Below are positions 6,474 through 7,174 of a DNA stretch of 7,174 nt, piece by piece. The stretch's first letter is position 1. Each line of letters begins with the position of its first letter. The DNA is from Dehalococcoidia bacterium UBA2158 (GTDB lineage Bacteria > Chloroflexota > Dehalococcoidia > Lucifugimonadales > UBA3495). The stretch covers positions 82,495-89,668 of the forward strand of contig DCWQ01000035.1 in NCBI GenBank assembly GCA_002328185.1, written 5' to 3'. The notes under the pieces were generated by a model. That model was given only the letters and a program-made list of their open reading frames with translations. It was not told the origin of the DNA and did not search any database. Both the position numbers and the translations under genes were made by a program.

Positions 6474-6743
6474 TCCGACTCTGCTTCGGAGAGTTTGTGT
6501 TACGCAGCCGCCGGGAATTCGTATTCGTGCGACGGCTGACTAAGCAATTCGTTGGTCTCACCAGCCGCCTGCACGGTAAAGCCGCCAGAGACGTCGGCTC
6601 TCTTCATCCACAATTTTCCAGGCGCGACCAACAAGCTCATGGCGGCGGCGCAATCGGAATCTCCACCGGGGCCGGCCTTCTGTCCGCCTAGATTTCGGGT
6701 ATGATGATGTATCTGACCTTAGCCTCGGGTGATTCTGCGTTTG
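6474..6743. other. Intergenic region between the kinase pseudogene and CoA-transferase
   Basis: This 270-base gap lies between divergent units. Apart from one short minus-strand reading frame (6640-6500), I see no gene, RNA or repeat. On the plus strand TATGAT (6700-6705) could be a -10 box for the CoA-transferase, but no matching -35 is present. Confidence 0.5.
6500..6640 (-). CDS. Doubtful short reading frame, possible gene fragment
   Basis: A 46-residue frame starts at ATG 6640-6638 and ends in TAA 6502-6500. The predicted peptide begins MSLLVAPGKLWMKRADVSGG and ends HEYEFPAAA; its composition is protein-like and third positions are mostly G or C. The frame stays open upstream to near 6725, with no good ribosome binding site at suitable spacing before the ATG. 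It could therefore be the 3' remnant of a longer lost gene or chance. It lies 38 bases upstream of the kinase TTG on the same strand. I do not recognise it and assign no function. Confidence 0.22.
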   Translation of the reverse strand: MSLLVAPGKLWMKRADVSGGFTVQAAGETNELLSQPSHEYEFPAAA

Positions 6744-7174
6744 ATGCCAAGCAACGGCGGAGTTCTCAGCGATATCAAAGTCCTGGACTTGAGCCAGGGT
6801 GTGTCCGGTCCCTTCTGCGCCAAGTTTCTGGCGGGGTTGGGCGCGGAGGTCATCAAGGTTGAGCCTAGCGTCAAGGGGGACTCATCCCGGCATTCGGAGC
6901 CCTTCTTGGGCATGCGCGACGATGTAGAGAACAGCGCATTGTTCGCCTACTTAAACACCAGCAAAATGAGCGTGACTCTGGACCTAGAAATTCCTGAACA
7001 GGCATTGTCCGTGAAGCAACTGGCCCAGGAAACCGATATCTTGGTCGAGAGCTACGCGCCCGGTTACCTGGAGTCATTGGGATTGGGGTACGACGCCCTG
7101 TCCAACAACAACCCCGGCCTGATCTATGTGTCCGTCACGCCCTTCGGCCAGACCGGGCCCTACCGGGACTACAA
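6744..7174 (+). CDS. CoA-transferase family III (CaiB/BaiF), 5' part, runs off the window
   Basis: The first 143 residues of a class III CoA-transferase, which moves CoA between organic acids through an enzyme-bound anhydride. Matches in order: LSDIKVLDLSQGVSGPFCAK (8-27), FLAGLGAEVIKVEP (28-41) with GDSSR following (45-49), LNTSKMSVTLDL (70-81), TDILVESYAPGYLESLGLGY (97-116) and PGLIYVSVTPFGQTGPYRDY (124-143). Full-length members are around 400 residues, so most of the protein, including the expected catalytic Asp near residue 169, lies beyond the edge. ATG 6744 is chosen because family homology begins a few residues later. TTG 6741 with GGTGA at 6728-6732, or GTG 6729, are alternatives, and TAG at 6720-6722 limits extension. 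The ribosome binding site is weak. The substrate cannot be told. Confidence 0.9.
   Translation, partial: MPSNGGVLSDIKVLDLSQGVSGPFCAKFLAGLGAEVIKVEPSVKGDSSRHSEPFLGMRDDVENSALFAYLNTSKMSVTLDLEIPEQALSVKQLAQETDILVESYAPGYLESLGLGYDALSNNNPGLIYVSVTPFGQTGPYRDY

Noticed and set aside
6088..6561. 157-codon minus-strand frame overlapping the kinase 5' end
   Set aside because: The overlapping frame encodes the membrane segments, linker and PAS start; this one is low in hydrophobic pattern and has no motif.
6678..6705. TATGAT as promoter of the CoA-transferase
   Set aside because: The upstream hexamer at suitable spacing (TTCTGT) matches the -35 consensus poorly; too weak to list as a feature.
1..7174. tRNA, rRNA, CRISPR, insertion sequence or phage genes
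   Set aside because: No cloverleaf-like segment, regularly spaced repeats, transposase motif or terminal inverted repeats were seen on either strand.

Overview
The window is chromosomal bacterial DNA, GC-moderate by eye, with no mobile-element, phage, tRNA, rRNA or CRISPR signature. The gene families are an acyl-CoA-dehydrogenase-fold flavoenzyme, a class III CoA-transferase, a DUF1800/DUF1501 pair, a soluble NHL propeller and a PAS hybrid histidine kinase. Together they suggest an uncultured environmental bacterium, possibly a Chloroflexota/SAR202-like lineage. That placement is inference from gene families only; no marker gene is present.

Layout. (1) 7-1164, minus: an acyl-CoA-dehydrogenase-family protein whose C-terminus looks like a flavin-dependent hydroxylase. 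(2) 1165-1488: a divergent intergenic region with a good minus-strand -10 box and a possible plus-strand promoter with a small inverted repeat. (3) 1489-5255, plus: DUF1800, DUF1501 and an NHL-repeat protein, probably one operon. Each start has a purine-rich ribosome binding site and an in-frame stop just upstream, so none of the three can carry an undetected N-terminal export signal. A strong GC hairpin lies between DUF1501 and NHL. (4) 5291-5340: a hairpin terminator between convergent genes, better formed on the minus strand. (5) 5365-6461, minus: a decayed membrane hybrid histidine kinase. Its 5' half (two membrane segments, PAS, H-box) reads well. The DHp domain then contains two in-frame TAG codons, and the second DHp helix runs directly into the C-terminal half of a receiver domain in another frame. 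The whole ATPase domain and the receiver's N-terminal half, including the expected phospho-acceptor Asp, are missing. (6) 6474-6743: mostly non-coding, with a doubtful 46-residue minus-strand reading frame. (7) 6744 to the edge, plus: the 5' part of a CaiB/BaiF CoA-transferase.

How the genes relate: the flavoenzyme and CoA-transferase fit breakdown of organic acids or ring compounds, but they are not in one operon and their substrates cannot be read from the sequence. DUF1800 and DUF1501 often occur side by side in bacteria and have no established biochemical role. Here they appear as a leaderless, apparently cytoplasmic set with a six-bladed propeller. The two most notable observations are that cassette and the internally deleted sensor kinase, which still has an intact terminator.
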